A stretch of 64,000 nt of DNA from Metridium senile. Taxonomy: Eukaryota > Cnidaria > Anthozoa > Actiniaria > Metridiidae. The stretch lies in assembly GCA_949775045.1 (NCBI GenBank), contig OX459108.1, forward strand, positions 4,456,461 to 4,520,460, written 5' to 3'. Below, piece by piece: positions 24,270 to 40,300 of this stretch. The number at the start of each line of letters is the position of its first letter. The stretch's first letter is position 1. A program made the position numbers and the translations under genes. Below the pieces are notes generated by a model. The model ran no database searches, was not told the origin of the DNA, and saw nothing but the letters and a program-made list of their open reading frames with translations.

Positions 24270-24466
24270 CTTAATTTTACTGACGTTTCGAGCTTTAGGA
24301 CTTCGTTTTTTTACTGCTATACGAAGGGCTAAAGCTCGAAACGTCACTGAGTAAAGTTATAAAGTCAACATTTTTTACGGTGTTCAGTACAAATTTCATT
24401 ATATTACCTATCGTTTATATCAAACACCGACGCAGCCTATACTAGTTTACTCGCTAGTTTCCATTT
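24270..24466. mobile_element. Hairpin plus single 95-bp-repeat monomer
   Basis: 24,280-24,345 is a hairpin with arms GACGTTTCGAGCTTTAG and its complement CTAAAGCTCGAAACGTC. It is followed by one monomer (24,370-24,466) of the repeat tandemly arrayed at 44,008-45,005, including ATCGTTTATATCAAACACCG. The hairpin and monomer may be the end of one retroelement family; not identified. Confidence 0.5.
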
Positions 24467-24469
24467 ATT

Positions 24470-25700
24470 AGATTAAAGCTTACGGAAGAACCCCGATATA
24501 CGGTATAACGGATATACGATGTATACAGATATTTCAAAAAACGTAGAATACTGAATACTGAATAGTCCATTCCAAAACTGAAATGCATTCTTGGGCATTT
24601 AATATTGTTTAAAGCAAAATGAATTATATTAGTTATGTTATTGTTAGTTGATTCCATTCAAAACAATATACGAGCTAGTTATGGACAGTAAATTATTTAT
24701 TTTTAATCTAAAATTAATGAGAGCCACAATGCCCTTAATTTGGTCTGTGAATGCATTTTTCAATACTCAATATTTTTGTAACGAACTGGGCTTACGAAGA
24801 CAGTCAATGTTGCGAGAAAAGGTTCAATGATGATTTTCGTTGCATTTACTTTTAACATGATGTTAAGTCATGCTAACAACAACAAACCTTTTTCACATAC
24901 TTGTAAGCCAACAGATAAATTACATCTACAATCAATGACGTTAAAAAAACTATACACTTTGAGATATATGTTTTGTATAGGTAATGAAATTTCTAAATTA
25001 ATTTTCTGCCTAATTAGTATAAAAAGGTGCATTATTATAGTCATTATTTTTTCTCTTCATTGGGCCTTTTTGAAAATAATTAGCAGACGCCCATTAAAAT
25101 AATAATATTAAATAAAAAAAACATTATCATAGAAATATACCATGCATCCTCAACTTTGGTGGGACCTTAAGATATTCACTTGAGTTCTTTTGAATTGAAA
25201 TTTTCAGTAATATCAAACCTCTGTTGGAGCACGTATGAGTTTAAAGACAAGTAAAAACTCATTGACAATGATGAGCTCGGGGTTGGGTGCACAGAGGTAA
25301 TCTTGATGCGCTATCTCGTTTACCTCCTTGATCCAGGACACAAATCTGGCATTCGTACGGCTCTATACAATACTATGGAGTAGACAACTTACATAAAATT
25401 TATGTAAACTAATGGTAGCTTCACAATATATCAAAGGTTTTGTACACAAATATTCGAGTTTATATATTCAGGGAATTTCTTATAAATCGACTTCAAACAT
25501 TGTAGTTCGAAATTCCTAATGTTTACAATGGCAAATTTACCGCTGTTAAAATGCTACCACGCATGCGTAGTCGTTTGACAGCTGTGTTCCTCTGTTGATG
25601 CAAATATGTTTCAAAAATTATAACTCCTTTCTGGGAAACCTTGCGTGACGACACTGAAAACGGCTACAGTAGAAACTAGATAATGTTTTGTTTTTCTTGT
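24470..25700. other. Region upstream of the lectin gene
   Basis: No confident exon. 25,330-25,400 (ATCCAGGACACAAATCTGGC) and 25,555-25,610 resemble, in different order, sequence at 51,430-51,540, so a dispersed repeat lies here. A promoter and 5' UTR exon for the lectin gene should lie here or further left: an acceptor-like TTATTTCAG ends at 25,708, only 20 nt before the ATG. Neither could be located with confidence. Confidence 0.4.
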
Positions 25701-25728
25701 TATTTCAGGACTTAATTTGCGATTGAAG

Positions 25729-30115
<4,387 letters not shown>

Positions 30116-30143
<28 letters not shown>

Positions 30144-30560
30144 AATAGCAAATAATGCACAGTGCAATGTAATACAATGTAGAGGGAAGCTGTTCCTTTG
30201 CAGAAAAGAACTAATGATTTAATATAGCAAATAACGCACAGTACCATGTAATAGAAGGAATTCGTTCCTTTGCAGAAAAGAAATGATTTAAAATAGCAAA
30301 TAACGCACAGTACAATGTAATAGAAGGAAGCCGTTCCTTTGCAGAAAAGAAATGATTTAAAATAGCAAATAACGCACAGTACAATGTAATATAAGGAAGT
30401 CGTTCCTTTGCAGAAAAGAAATGATTTAAAATAGCAAATAACGCACAGTACAATGTAATATAAGGAAGTCGTTCCTTTGCAGAAAAGAAATGATTTAAAA
30501 TAGCAAATAACGTACAGTAAGATGTAATAAAAGGAAACCGTTCCTTTCCTGAAAAGGAAT
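30116..30560 (+). repeat. 69-bp minisatellite overlapping the lectin stop codon
   Basis: GTTCCTTTGCAGAAAAG recurs at 30116, 30192, 30264, 30333, 30402 and 30471, with a variant at 30540. Spacing is 76, 72, then 69 bp four times. The first copy is coding (FLCRKDMI and stop); the others form the 3' UTR. An AATAAA at 30,526-30,531 could be the polyadenylation signal. The 146- and 80-codon minus frames are repeat artefacts. Confidence 0.92.
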
Positions 30561-30605
30561 AATGATATAAAATAACGCACAGTACTTTTAAGTATTGCTT
30601 AAAAG

Positions 30606-30776
30606 CAATAGAAGCCAGTTCCTATGAATCTACCGGTGAAATATGCCATGAGGTATGTTGGGAGAAATTAAACACGAGAAAAGTTATAAAATCACGAGAG
30701 TAATTAAGCGAGTGTTTCTAACGACATCCCAATTGCTCTATTTCACTAGTAGAGTCATAGGAACTGGCTTCTATTG
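30606..30776. mobile_element. Foldback element N
   Basis: CAATAGAAGCCAGTTCCTAT at 30,606 pairs with its complement ending 30,776; arms about 40 bp with some mismatch. Non-coding. Confidence 0.75.
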
Positions 30777-30779
30777 TTT

Positions 30780-31172
30780 TTATGGTACATGTATAGCAAT
30801 GCAGGTTTTCCCGTATTTGCTGATTAAAATTGCAGTTCTCAAAAGTAACACCAATCACTGAAATCTTGACCAAAAAGTGACCAAAGGTCTTTTTGCTAGC
30901 TAAAAAGAAGGAATTTTACTTAAAAAAAATTAAAAAAAAAACATGAAAGCTTTGGTTGACTTCTGTGGCTAAAAACAAAATCCTTTAGCTGAACTCTTGC
31001 ATGAGACATATATACAGCAATTCAAGCGAATTTGAATATTATTTGAGTAGTGAAAGCCGATCCGACTGACAGCAATTTATCCACTGAGAAAAAAAAACAT
31101 TTTGATCAAGACTGACAAGTTTGCTGTGTACAACGCTTGTACAACGTTTTGAAGTTAAAAACACCACAACAA
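30780..31172. other. Non-coding stretch
   Basis: AT-rich, A runs near 30,920-30,945 and 31,087. No exon or structure recognised. Confidence 0.5.
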
Positions 31173-31375
31173 CTAGCCTCCTTCGCAGGCATCTCTTATA
31201 TCTCTTTTCGTCGGGCTATCTGTGGTGAGGAGAAAAAAAACGAGCAGGGGAGGGGGCTCCGTGTTTTTATTCTCCTAACTCGTCCCAGTTCTTCCCTGCC
31301 AAATATTTCAACACAGGAATCCCGATCGCTTCAACAAAGGAATCCCTAAGGAGTAGCCTGCGGGGGAGGCTACAC
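31173..31375. mobile_element. Foldback with GC-rich arms
   Basis: TAGCCTCCTTCGCAGGC near 31,174 pairs with GCCTGCGGGGGAGGCTA near 31,355-31,372. Just beyond, 31,450-31,493 is a smaller hairpin (CTCGTTCCCAGGGCC with GACCCTGG). Both look like short dispersed repeats. Confidence 0.55.
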
Positions 31376-33007
31376 ACCAACATGATTAATTAAGGAAGTT
31401 CGCGGGCATTGTTTCTGCGCGAGCTTTGGAACGCCGGGATAATTTCCAACCTCGTTCCCAGGGCCTTTTTCCGTGAGGAGAAAAGACCCTGGCATCGGCT
31501 GGCCGAATATTGATTTTGATTGGCTAAGTGAATACTTAATTTTGATTGGCTAACGCTTTATTATTGCTTGAATTAAATTTACAATCTTTACTTCGGGAAA
31601 CTAAAAAAAAATACAGAAATGTAAAAATGAAAAATAAGTAACTAAAAAATTATACAAAGGATTTTTTGAAGATCTAGGGTTGAGAATAATTTTATTTTTC
31701 ATAATTTAATAGCTGCAAAGCAGAGCGCAAAGGCTCAGGAAGTCAGCCGGCATGATCGATTTGCAAAATTAATTTGTACATGCATGGATATAATCTTAAA
31801 CTTAAAGTAAAAACTCAACACTTATACTAAGAGTTTTTGTTAAAAAAATGTAAGCTAAGGAAACAAACTTGGTTAACGCCAGGAGGGAGGGGGTGTCTCC
31901 AGGGAAAAGGCGTGTTGAGGGATCACTCAATTGTGACGTCATGACCTTTTACGTCTCGATTCAAAATGGCAACGACTGTTGAGCTCGGCTGTTACAACAA
32001 AAACATTCGATTTTCTTCGCATTGCTAAACATTTTTTTACTAGTTAGAGTTCTTTGAGATTTGATAGCATCCAATACTTCACTATAGCTAAATTATTTGA
32101 TCAGATTTAATGGAAATACTGCTTTTCTAGCCAGTTTCGTGATGAACTGTGATGTCGGTCAAGTGCTGTTGATATGCATTTTATTTACAAGTACACGAAC
32201 GTAAAAGCATAATGGATCAGTATTTTTAATCCAGAATAGGAGGTTTATGCAAGCACATGATAATCTTGGGATCTGTAAAGTTTCTGTCCGTTTGGCTTTG
32301 TGGTTGGTCTCATCAATCGATTTGAAGGCTGATCTCACGAACTACAAGGAATCCACTACTCGAGTCGAACAACTGTGGAGGTTAGTAAATGTATTCCCAT
32401 TGAAGTTTAGTGCTTAATTGTATTGCTTTTGAACCTTAGCATGAATGTTTATGCTGATTCAATGAGCTAATTGCATTAATTTATTAAAGATCGTATGTAT
32501 GTGTATTTTAAAATAGCTATGTAATAAATGCTCTGAGACTATATAATGCACCAGTCAAAATGCCCAACATATCCCTATATGTGTGTGTGTGTTTTGAACT
32601 GATATATTAATTGTTTGTCTTCATAATCAATTATTTTTGTTAGCAGAATTTGATACAGTGCAGTGTCAAGCTTTCTGCTGTCCATTTTTCACATCAAAGC
32701 TTACTGAATTATAACAATACAATTTTATAATAACATAAATAATAATGTATAACATGAAATTCATTATTTCAAAATATGATTGAAAATAAGGATATAAGAT
32801 TACATCTTTAGCTTAATGTGAGTGTTAGAAATTACTTATAAAATATTTCTTAAAAATGTAAATTAAGTTAAATGATGATGATATAGTTTAATTTTTTTTT
32901 TTTTTTTTTTTTTTCAGATTGAATGGCAGGAAAAGATAACACACTATTTCAGTGAATATAATAATTATTTCTTAGTTTACATTGAACTGTTCCATGCTTG
33001 TCATCTT

Positions 33008-33123
33008 AGCCTGAGTTGCCGGCAGTCTGCGTAATTAGGGAGAGAAGAAAAAGGAAAAGGAAAATATCACAGTCTTTCCTTTTCTCTTCCCCGCAACCCT
33101 GCAGACCGCCGGCATTGCAGGCT
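33008..33123. mobile_element. Foldback element L
   Basis: AGCCTGAGTTGCCGGCAGTC pairs with a diverged complement ending 33,123 (CCGCCGGCATTGCAGGCT), with a purine-rich then pyrimidine-rich middle. Inside element V. Confidence 0.6.
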
Positions 33124-34678
33124 ATTGTCATCTTGTATTATGCTAATGACTGGATATAAACTTGCAGAAACGGTCAATGTTATCATGTATGAATATACCC
33201 GTAACTCATATGAGCTGTATGTTAACTCAAAGACCCCAAGCACACTAGAGCAAAAACACTATATGTTACTGTATGTGTAACAGTTTTTATTTTGTGACCA
33301 ATAGTCACTGTCCAAGACAAGGACAGTGGTAATGAGGTATGGTTGTTTTCGTTTATATTTTTATAATTCTTACCGACAATCAGCCAATAAGTATGTTTGG
33401 TCAGGTCAGTCAAGCATAATAAAGAACACAAAACAAAAATATGGTCACAACCATTTGTCAGCCTCTTTGAAGTGGCTGGATTTCATAACTTGTGCCCTTT
33501 ATTGACTCTGGTTTAATGATACTGAATACATATAGTGACCAAATACAAATTATTGCTTAGTAACTATTTTGTTTTTATAGAGCAAAAAAAAAAGTTACTA
33601 AGTAACAGTTTCTATTTAGTGACTATTTATTCAACCAGAAATATCAAATAAATTTGATAGTGACTAATATTAACTACATAATAATTATTAGGAAGTTGCA
33701 ATTTTATTTCATGAATATAGTGTTGTTGCTCTATCAAACTTGTTTGCGCCCTGCCCCTTAACTGCCGTTTGTTTTGAAATGCCATATGATACCAGTTTCC
33801 CATTCATAACTAAAAAGGTATAACACATGCTTATTTTATTGACAGACAATATATTTATGTTTTAACATCAAAGTTAAGTAAATTTGCAGTTCTCTTCAAT
33901 CAATGAAGCACAATTTATCAAGTAGTGTTCTCAAGATATTCAACTTGCACAACAATTGATATTTGGGGGATTGTTTTCTTGTTCCTAGATGCATGAAAAT
34001 ATACTATGAAAATCCATGGAGTGGTTAAAATGTACATATTTGAAAATTTGGCATAACAATTGTTTGTTTGTACCACATGACCAATTCAAAGTAAAATCAT
34101 TGGCCAAATTTCAAACAAGCATTTAACCACTAGAGATTTTTATAGTAGAGAGAGCAATTTAATATCTTTAACTATGTATTTTGAATACCAAAGTATCAAC
34201 CTAAGTTACCAAAGTACCTTAAATGAATCTAAATGTCAAAATTGAAAATAAATAGCTATTATAAACCAAAAGGTATTTTTATTATGAACTCACAATAAAT
34301 ATTAAAAATACAAAGTCACCTTTAGCTCAGATTTATTATTATTTCGAAAGCTGCCTTTGTATTTTTTAAACAGTAAAAGCCCTCAAAGCATTATAGCTAT
34401 CTGTCATGCATCAACACAAGCCAGAATACAAACAGCTTCGAAGGAATTCTTGGTGTTATATACATGTCAAGCACAATTTCAAAAAGCAATAGTAGTATTT
34501 CTATTGGTTTTGTATATGACCTTAATAATACAGTACAGAAACATAGTATAAGTTTAGCATAATTTCAACATGAAATTTAAAAAAATAAATTAGTATAGAG
34601 CAAAGCACTAAAACCATGAAGTAAAAACAAATAAAAAATACGATGTAACTACCTTAACTTACAGTCTCTATTTAGTCA

Positions 34679-34955
34679 ATGTCATCACAGGTAGCCCAAG
34701 CTATGCATTTGTACGTTTTTTAGCAATATGACGAAATATTTAAAATGCAATAGAAATAAACATGTCTACTTGTGTTTTTTTCTTCTTTGCATTCCTGTGA
34801 AGTTTCAGGCCATTTCCTTCAATTTTGAGTGATTTATGGCTGTTGTTCCCCACCGAAAAACAGCCATAAACCACTATTTGTATTGCATTTTAGATATTTC
34901 GTCATATTGCTAAAAAACGTAGAAGTGCATAGCTTGGGCTACCTGTGATGTCATT
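34679..34955. mobile_element. Foldback element K
   Basis: AATGTCATCACAGGTAGCCC at the left pairs with GGGCTACCTGTGATGTCATT at the right. Arms extend about 75 bp with the TAGCAATATGACGAAATAT block also inverted. A second small hairpin (ATGGCTGTTG with complement) lies at the centre. Nested in element V. Confidence 0.8.
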
Positions 34956-35792
34956 CAACCAAAACAGATACAAATTAATCAGATACAAATTAATAAAACA
35001 ATAAGTCTTTACACTGTCTTTGAGAGTGACCATAGTCAGTATTAAATAGGGAATGTTACACAGTCTACAGTAGCAAATTATTTGAATATTTCATGGATCA
35101 AGTTTATTGATTTCACTTTTAAAAATATATCAACAATTTCAATGTATACAAGCAATATTACTGCAGGTTTATGCAATAAGTGTAAGTTACTTGATGCAAA
35201 TAGTGAGAGACAAACAAAAAAAAATCATAACCTATGGAAATCATGCACAGGATAAGTTCTTTACCGTTCAAAAGAGTGAGAAACTACACAAAAATCGATT
35301 GATGAGAAGAACCACAGCTCCAATTAAAACCAAAATCGAACTGGCTAGAATAAAACTTACAATGAATATAACCTCCTATTTTCAAAATGCTCCATAAAGT
35401 TTTACCCACGAAATCACTATGATTTCAAACGAAGGTTGGCCATTATTGATTACGAACTGCAGCCTTCCCGAGAAGTTGTAACGAAAAAATACAGTCAACT
35501 ATAAAGGTATTTCGAAATCAGTTGCGCTCAACTAGTAAATATATAAGCAAAGAACACTCACTGTGTATTAACTACTTTACAATTTGCTGTTTTACCTCAT
35601 TTTAACCTCGTTTTCTGAATTTCAAAATGGCTCCCTCGAACTAAACTGACAAGATTCACTGCCGTATCCATGTGACGTCACAATTGTGTGATCCATAAAC
35701 AGAGAAGCTAATTTGAATACAATGGAGTCATCCCCTCCCTCCTGGGCATATCTTTGATACGATATGGAATTTATCTTCGAGTGTTTAATAAT

Positions 35793-35897
35793 GGTAATTG
35801 AACTGAGTGGAGTGCAATTTGGTTCGAAATCAAACGCGCGATTTGAATCGCAAGTTTGATTTCGAACCAAAATTGCACGACACGAAGTTCAATTACC
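35793..35897. mobile_element. Foldback (near-perfect palindrome)
   Basis: GGTAATTGAACT at 35,793 pairs with AGTTCAATTACC ending 35,897. The inner arms contain TTGGTTCGAAATCAAAC and its complement. Overlapping frames on both strands here are palindrome artefacts. It sits in the split foldback C. Confidence 0.8.
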
Positions 35898-35899
35898 AC

Positions 35900-37108
35900 T
35901 TAATTATATCCATTTTGAAATCAAACTGTAGTTTACAGCATGCTTTTATTGTTTTTTTTTACAATACCGGAAACGGAAATGCTCTTTTTACATTGAAAAT
36001 GTCACGTGACAGGTCGTTTGCAAGTTTGACAACTGCTCACTATAGTTTGCTTGGCAGCTCAAGGTTCTTGCAAATTTGGCGAAATTTATAGTTTAATCTT
36101 CAACATCTGACTCAATAAGGTACAGTTTTTGTGTCTTCAGTAGCTGAGGAGATATTCAGGACTAATGTTAGTCTATTTTGAGAACTAACTTGATCGTACA
36201 CATGTGTGTAAATGGCGTTGAGCTCAGCAAAACTGGCACACGTGAAATTGAACATACAAGCAAGATTTGGTTAAAATTAAAGCCAGCAGTGCCTTAAAAC
36301 TACAAATTAGAATCAAAAATAATGTTTTTAGCTCATGTGGATTTGTTTTTGGAGCTGAGAAGATGCTTTGGGACGTAAAAAGTTGTACTAGACATCGTCA
36401 ACACAGAAATGTCCTTGGCACTTGTGAATTCCAAGCTCATATCAGTGACTTGTAGTTGTACCAGTAGAAAACCGTTTCTTTTCCTTCAAATAAAACTGAC
36501 TTGCAACTTTGCATTCTTCTGGTGGATTCCAGTTTGTAATTGTAAGGATTCTCTCTGTCTACTTTGGCGTAGAACTAACTGAGGAGGCATTTCGATGATG
36601 TAGACATTCAAAATGGATGAATGTGCTTACTGTTTTGAAGAAGTTTGTTGACTGTTTTATTCGCCGTCAAAGTGTTTTTATGGAGAGCAGATGACTTCTG
36701 TTTGTCTTTGTCCTCGCTTTAAGTTGCTGGAAATCATTCAAACATCTTATTCGTGGAATAGCTCTTGATATTTTGCAAGTTTTTGTGTAGCCTACTGGTG
36801 GTTTGCTCGCTGGACGTCAGGATCGTTCGGACTATTAACATCCACAATTTGATGGAAAATTAGCCACATTTTCGTCCAAATGGACACCAAATAATGGGAA
36901 ATCAGTTACTATAGCATTTTATTTACTGTCATCTGATTGGTTAGTTTGTTAATTTTCTGTTATCTCATTGGTTGTTCAAATTGGTGCAATTTAGATTCAA
37001 AATGGTGCGATTTAGATTCAAAATGGTGCGATTTAGGCTGAAATCAAGCTGTAAAGAACCAATCAGATTGCAGGATTCACTAGTGATTTCAAAATGGATA
37101 TAATTAAT
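35900..37108. mobile_element. TIR element D, about 1.2 kb, inserted in foldback C
   Basis: AATTATATCCATTTTGAAATCA at the left is inverted at the right (GATTTCAAAATGGATATAAT). Near the right end a 19-20-bp motif ATTCAAAATGGTGCGATTTA is repeated (36,990-37,040). Together with the 35,793-35,897 palindrome it separates the two halves of foldback C (left half 35,746-35,788, right half 37,108-37,180), which are contiguous at 18,838-18,985. No coding capacity recognised. Confidence 0.6.
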
Positions 37109-37181
37109 TCTGATATCGGATTTGAACACAAGAAGAAAAATTCCATATATCCATTTGCAAGTGTCCATGTATTATTCTGTT

Positions 37182-37391
37182 AACTTTTTTTTTTTTTTTT
37201 TTTTAATAGCTTTTTTTTATTATTATTATTTCTACAAAGTTTACACTAAATACAACTACATAAACAAAAACTGAAAAAAAAACACGAATTACAAGCACAT
37301 GTTACGAGATTTACAAGAATTGGTCTCTTTCTATGATGTTATTAAGTATTATTATATATAACTATTATGCAATTGTTTCAGGTTTAAATAT
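37182..37391. other. Short non-coding spacer with long T run
   Basis: T22 run at 37,183-37,204, then AT-rich sequence up to the inverted block. Could be the tail of a minus-strand retroelement; not identified. Confidence 0.4.
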
Positions 37392-40300
37392 ATTTTAATG
37401 TTTATAAATTATTATCTGAGACTCGATGTAAAAGAAATTGAATGAAAATATATATATTTTAGATAAAAAAGAATGCACAAAAAAAAAGTCATTGAGGGGG
37501 ATTCGAACCCTGGTCGATCGATCTTTTGGTTTGACAGCCAGGAGTTAACAACGCGCGCCACGGTAACACGTAATTTGCATAACAATATACAGTCCATTCA
37601 CGCGATACACTAGGTTATTGTGAACCCTAAAACAATCGGTAGACACGATGGCGGAGCGGTAAGGTGCGTTCATTCATGGCCTAGGATCCGAGCGTTTCCT
37701 CCCTCTTTGACTGCAAAACTATCTGTCAGGCCAGCAATGATAGCATGGTGGGGGACCCAAAATCTCCTGCCTTAATGTAAATCCATACGACGATTCAGCG
37801 ATTTGTAAGTCTGGATGTATGGTCCTTATTTTGATTTTGCATAATATTAGCATATCAATTGAATTCTACGGTCCTGGGTTCAAGTCACGGAGTATGTACA
37901 TTTTTATTATTTTCTTTTTTCCCTTTAAAATAGTTAAAAAAAACCAACATTTTTTCAATTTAGACAATTTAATATTTCGTTTTCTTTTCATTTTTTACAA
38001 CAACAACAAATAAATAAATGATATATAATAATTTATAAATCTCAGTCCGCCTTTAGCTGTAAAATCGTCCTTCGTTTGTGGTGAATTCCGGCAGAATGAC
38101 TTGGTAAACATGCCAACCGCGTGACCTCTCTAAAAGTATCTAGAGGGGGGTCAGCTTAATGACACCCCTCCCATTAACCAGTCCTTCCGGTATAAATGCA
38201 GTTAATACATATTATAATTATTATAAATGACAATGCAGGAAGATACATAAAAATCCTATTTGTAGCCTGCTTTGGCTAACGTTTTCGCTGTCTAATGTGG
38301 CTTTAAAGTCGTATTATCAAGTGCATAGGTAGTCTTGATTTTTATCTAAGATTATAATGTTTAGGGATTTTTAAAACTTAATTGCATTGTCACTTTTTGT
38401 AAATTTTGAAACATCTTCTTTCGCTGCATGCGCTCACTCGTGAGATATCGAATAAGAACACTAGAAGATGAATCTCCGCACTTAATGGAGAATTTGACGT
38501 ATGTTCTCGTCCAATCAGAATCGAGGTTGTAATTTTCTTACGTAAGCCAGGGATTTTTACTTAATATCAACGTACTGATGAACAGCCTGATAAAACATAC
38601 TTTCTTTCCCTCCTCTTCTCTAAAGCTTCTTCATGTCCATACACAGTTCGTATGCTAATTTATTCATGTTAATATACAGCCAATCACATACGCTACCCAG
38701 ATCTTTGTAGCGTTACGTCATCCGTATGAAAATTTTCGGGTTGTTGATCAGAAGATATTTTCGCGTGGGGAAAGGAGTGAAAGAAAGTCTGTTTTACTAG
38801 TGATGTATTGGATATATTTCTAGTCAATCGAAAATCTTAATGGTGGCTATTGGTGTTGGCGATCAAGTGGACCAGGAAGAGATACATAGAATAACAGGAG
38901 AAAGGTTTAATTGAGAGCGGAGAATAAGGATAGCCGGGTCACGTATAAAAGGGCTATTTCCCTCGGAGTTTTCGCTTTAAAATAAAGGCACTGTTTTAGG
39001 TCTACCTCGGACCATTAGATTCTTATAATTAGACGATTGTAATTAGATAATTAGACGAATGTAATGTTTTCGAAACTTGATTAAATAAAATAAAAAAAAA
39101 TAAAGAGAAATGGGTTAATAAACCAGTTTCATGTTATCTATCACCGCTGCACTATTTGACAAAAGGCGCATTTGCACAGGGATATAATCTCGATCCGGAG
39201 TAAGCTCAAAAGTGTTATATCCATTGTTAAGCGATAACATCTGTTCGTGCTTTTCTTTGGATTTGTAAATATCTTGAAAACAAATCGAGGCTTTCCCTGT
39301 GCAAATGCTTTTGAACGTTCGATTCGAGCTCACGATGTGCGCGTGCACAAAAACCGCTGAATAAAATACAATTTTTTATTTAGGAACCATACACGTTTTG
39401 AGCTTCAACAGGGCAAAACCCTCGAACTTTGCGCGGGACTCTGTACTTTTGTTATGCTTAGTTGAAAGAACTTAATAAAATCTACGTTATATCAATTTTT
39501 TTTAAAAAGTTAATTTTTATAACATACAAAAAAATCGATTTTCGTAGTATTTTTTGTCCGACTTCATGCGAGTTTTGAAAGCACTGAAAGAACGAAATAT
39601 GTCCTATCAAGGTATTTCTTTGTCTTTTATTCGAAACCATCCATGTTGTATTGTAGAATGATGCATTACCGGCATTTGTGCTTGATATAGTATGAAAAAA
39701 AAAATATTTTCATATCAGTTGTGATTTTTTTCATATCGCTTCAGTTTTCGCAGATTTTTCTTCAAAATCTCGCGCGTAGGCGTTCATTAAATGCTGATTA
39801 TCTCGGACATGAGCTCGGGACACCCCATTTTTCTATTCATTTTTGGAATCAGAATTAAATTTCACATTAAAAAATCGTAGTTTAAAGAAAAGTTTAACAT
39901 TATTTCCAAATGTAGCCAGTCGCCTTAAAACACATTTATTCAAATTAGCATTTTATTAGGTCATTTTTATATTCATAATTGTATTTTAAATTAATTTAAT
40001 ATATTCCTAATAGTAATTTTATAGATTTTAGCCTTTTTAGTCCATTATTTAATATGTACATATATAATTGTAATTATATAGCTATATTCAGTGGTAACCT
40101 TTATTTTATATCATGTACTGCGCATTAGATCATATACATATGTATTTTGGGCATTATAAGTATTAAAATTATTATTATTATATATAGGCTGCGTCAGTGT
40201 TTGATATAAACGATGGCAATTTAACACCGAAAAATGGTTACTGAGCTTTTGCGCTTTATCACTGAGTCGGAAAAAAAAGAGCAATTTATTATTATATAAT

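Larger units (their letters stand above)
31878..35745. mobile_element. 3.9-kb TIR element V (non-autonomous or decayed)
   Basis: The left end CCAGGAGGGAGGGGGTGTCT, then GATCACTCAATTGTGACGTCA (31,920-31,940), is mirrored on the right: TGACGTCACAATTGTGTGATC (35,674-35,694) and CATCCCCTCCCTCCTGG ending 35,745. These inverted ends delimit about 3.87 kb. The interior holds foldbacks K and L, a T22 run followed by CAG (32,892-32,918), and dispersed-repeat fragments (near 33,240-33,640 and 34,600), but no recognisable transposase. Frames at 33,222-33,431 (-) and 35,107-35,397 (+) resemble nothing known to me. Confidence 0.55.

Noticed and set aside
24270..24350. Hammerhead ribozyme at the GACGTTTCGAGC hairpin
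   Set aside because: The GAAAC segment is present, but no CTGATGA core or suitable third helix could be found.
35107..35397. 96-codon plus frame
   Set aside because: No recognisable domain, no splice context, and it lies inside TIR element V; not supported as a gene.
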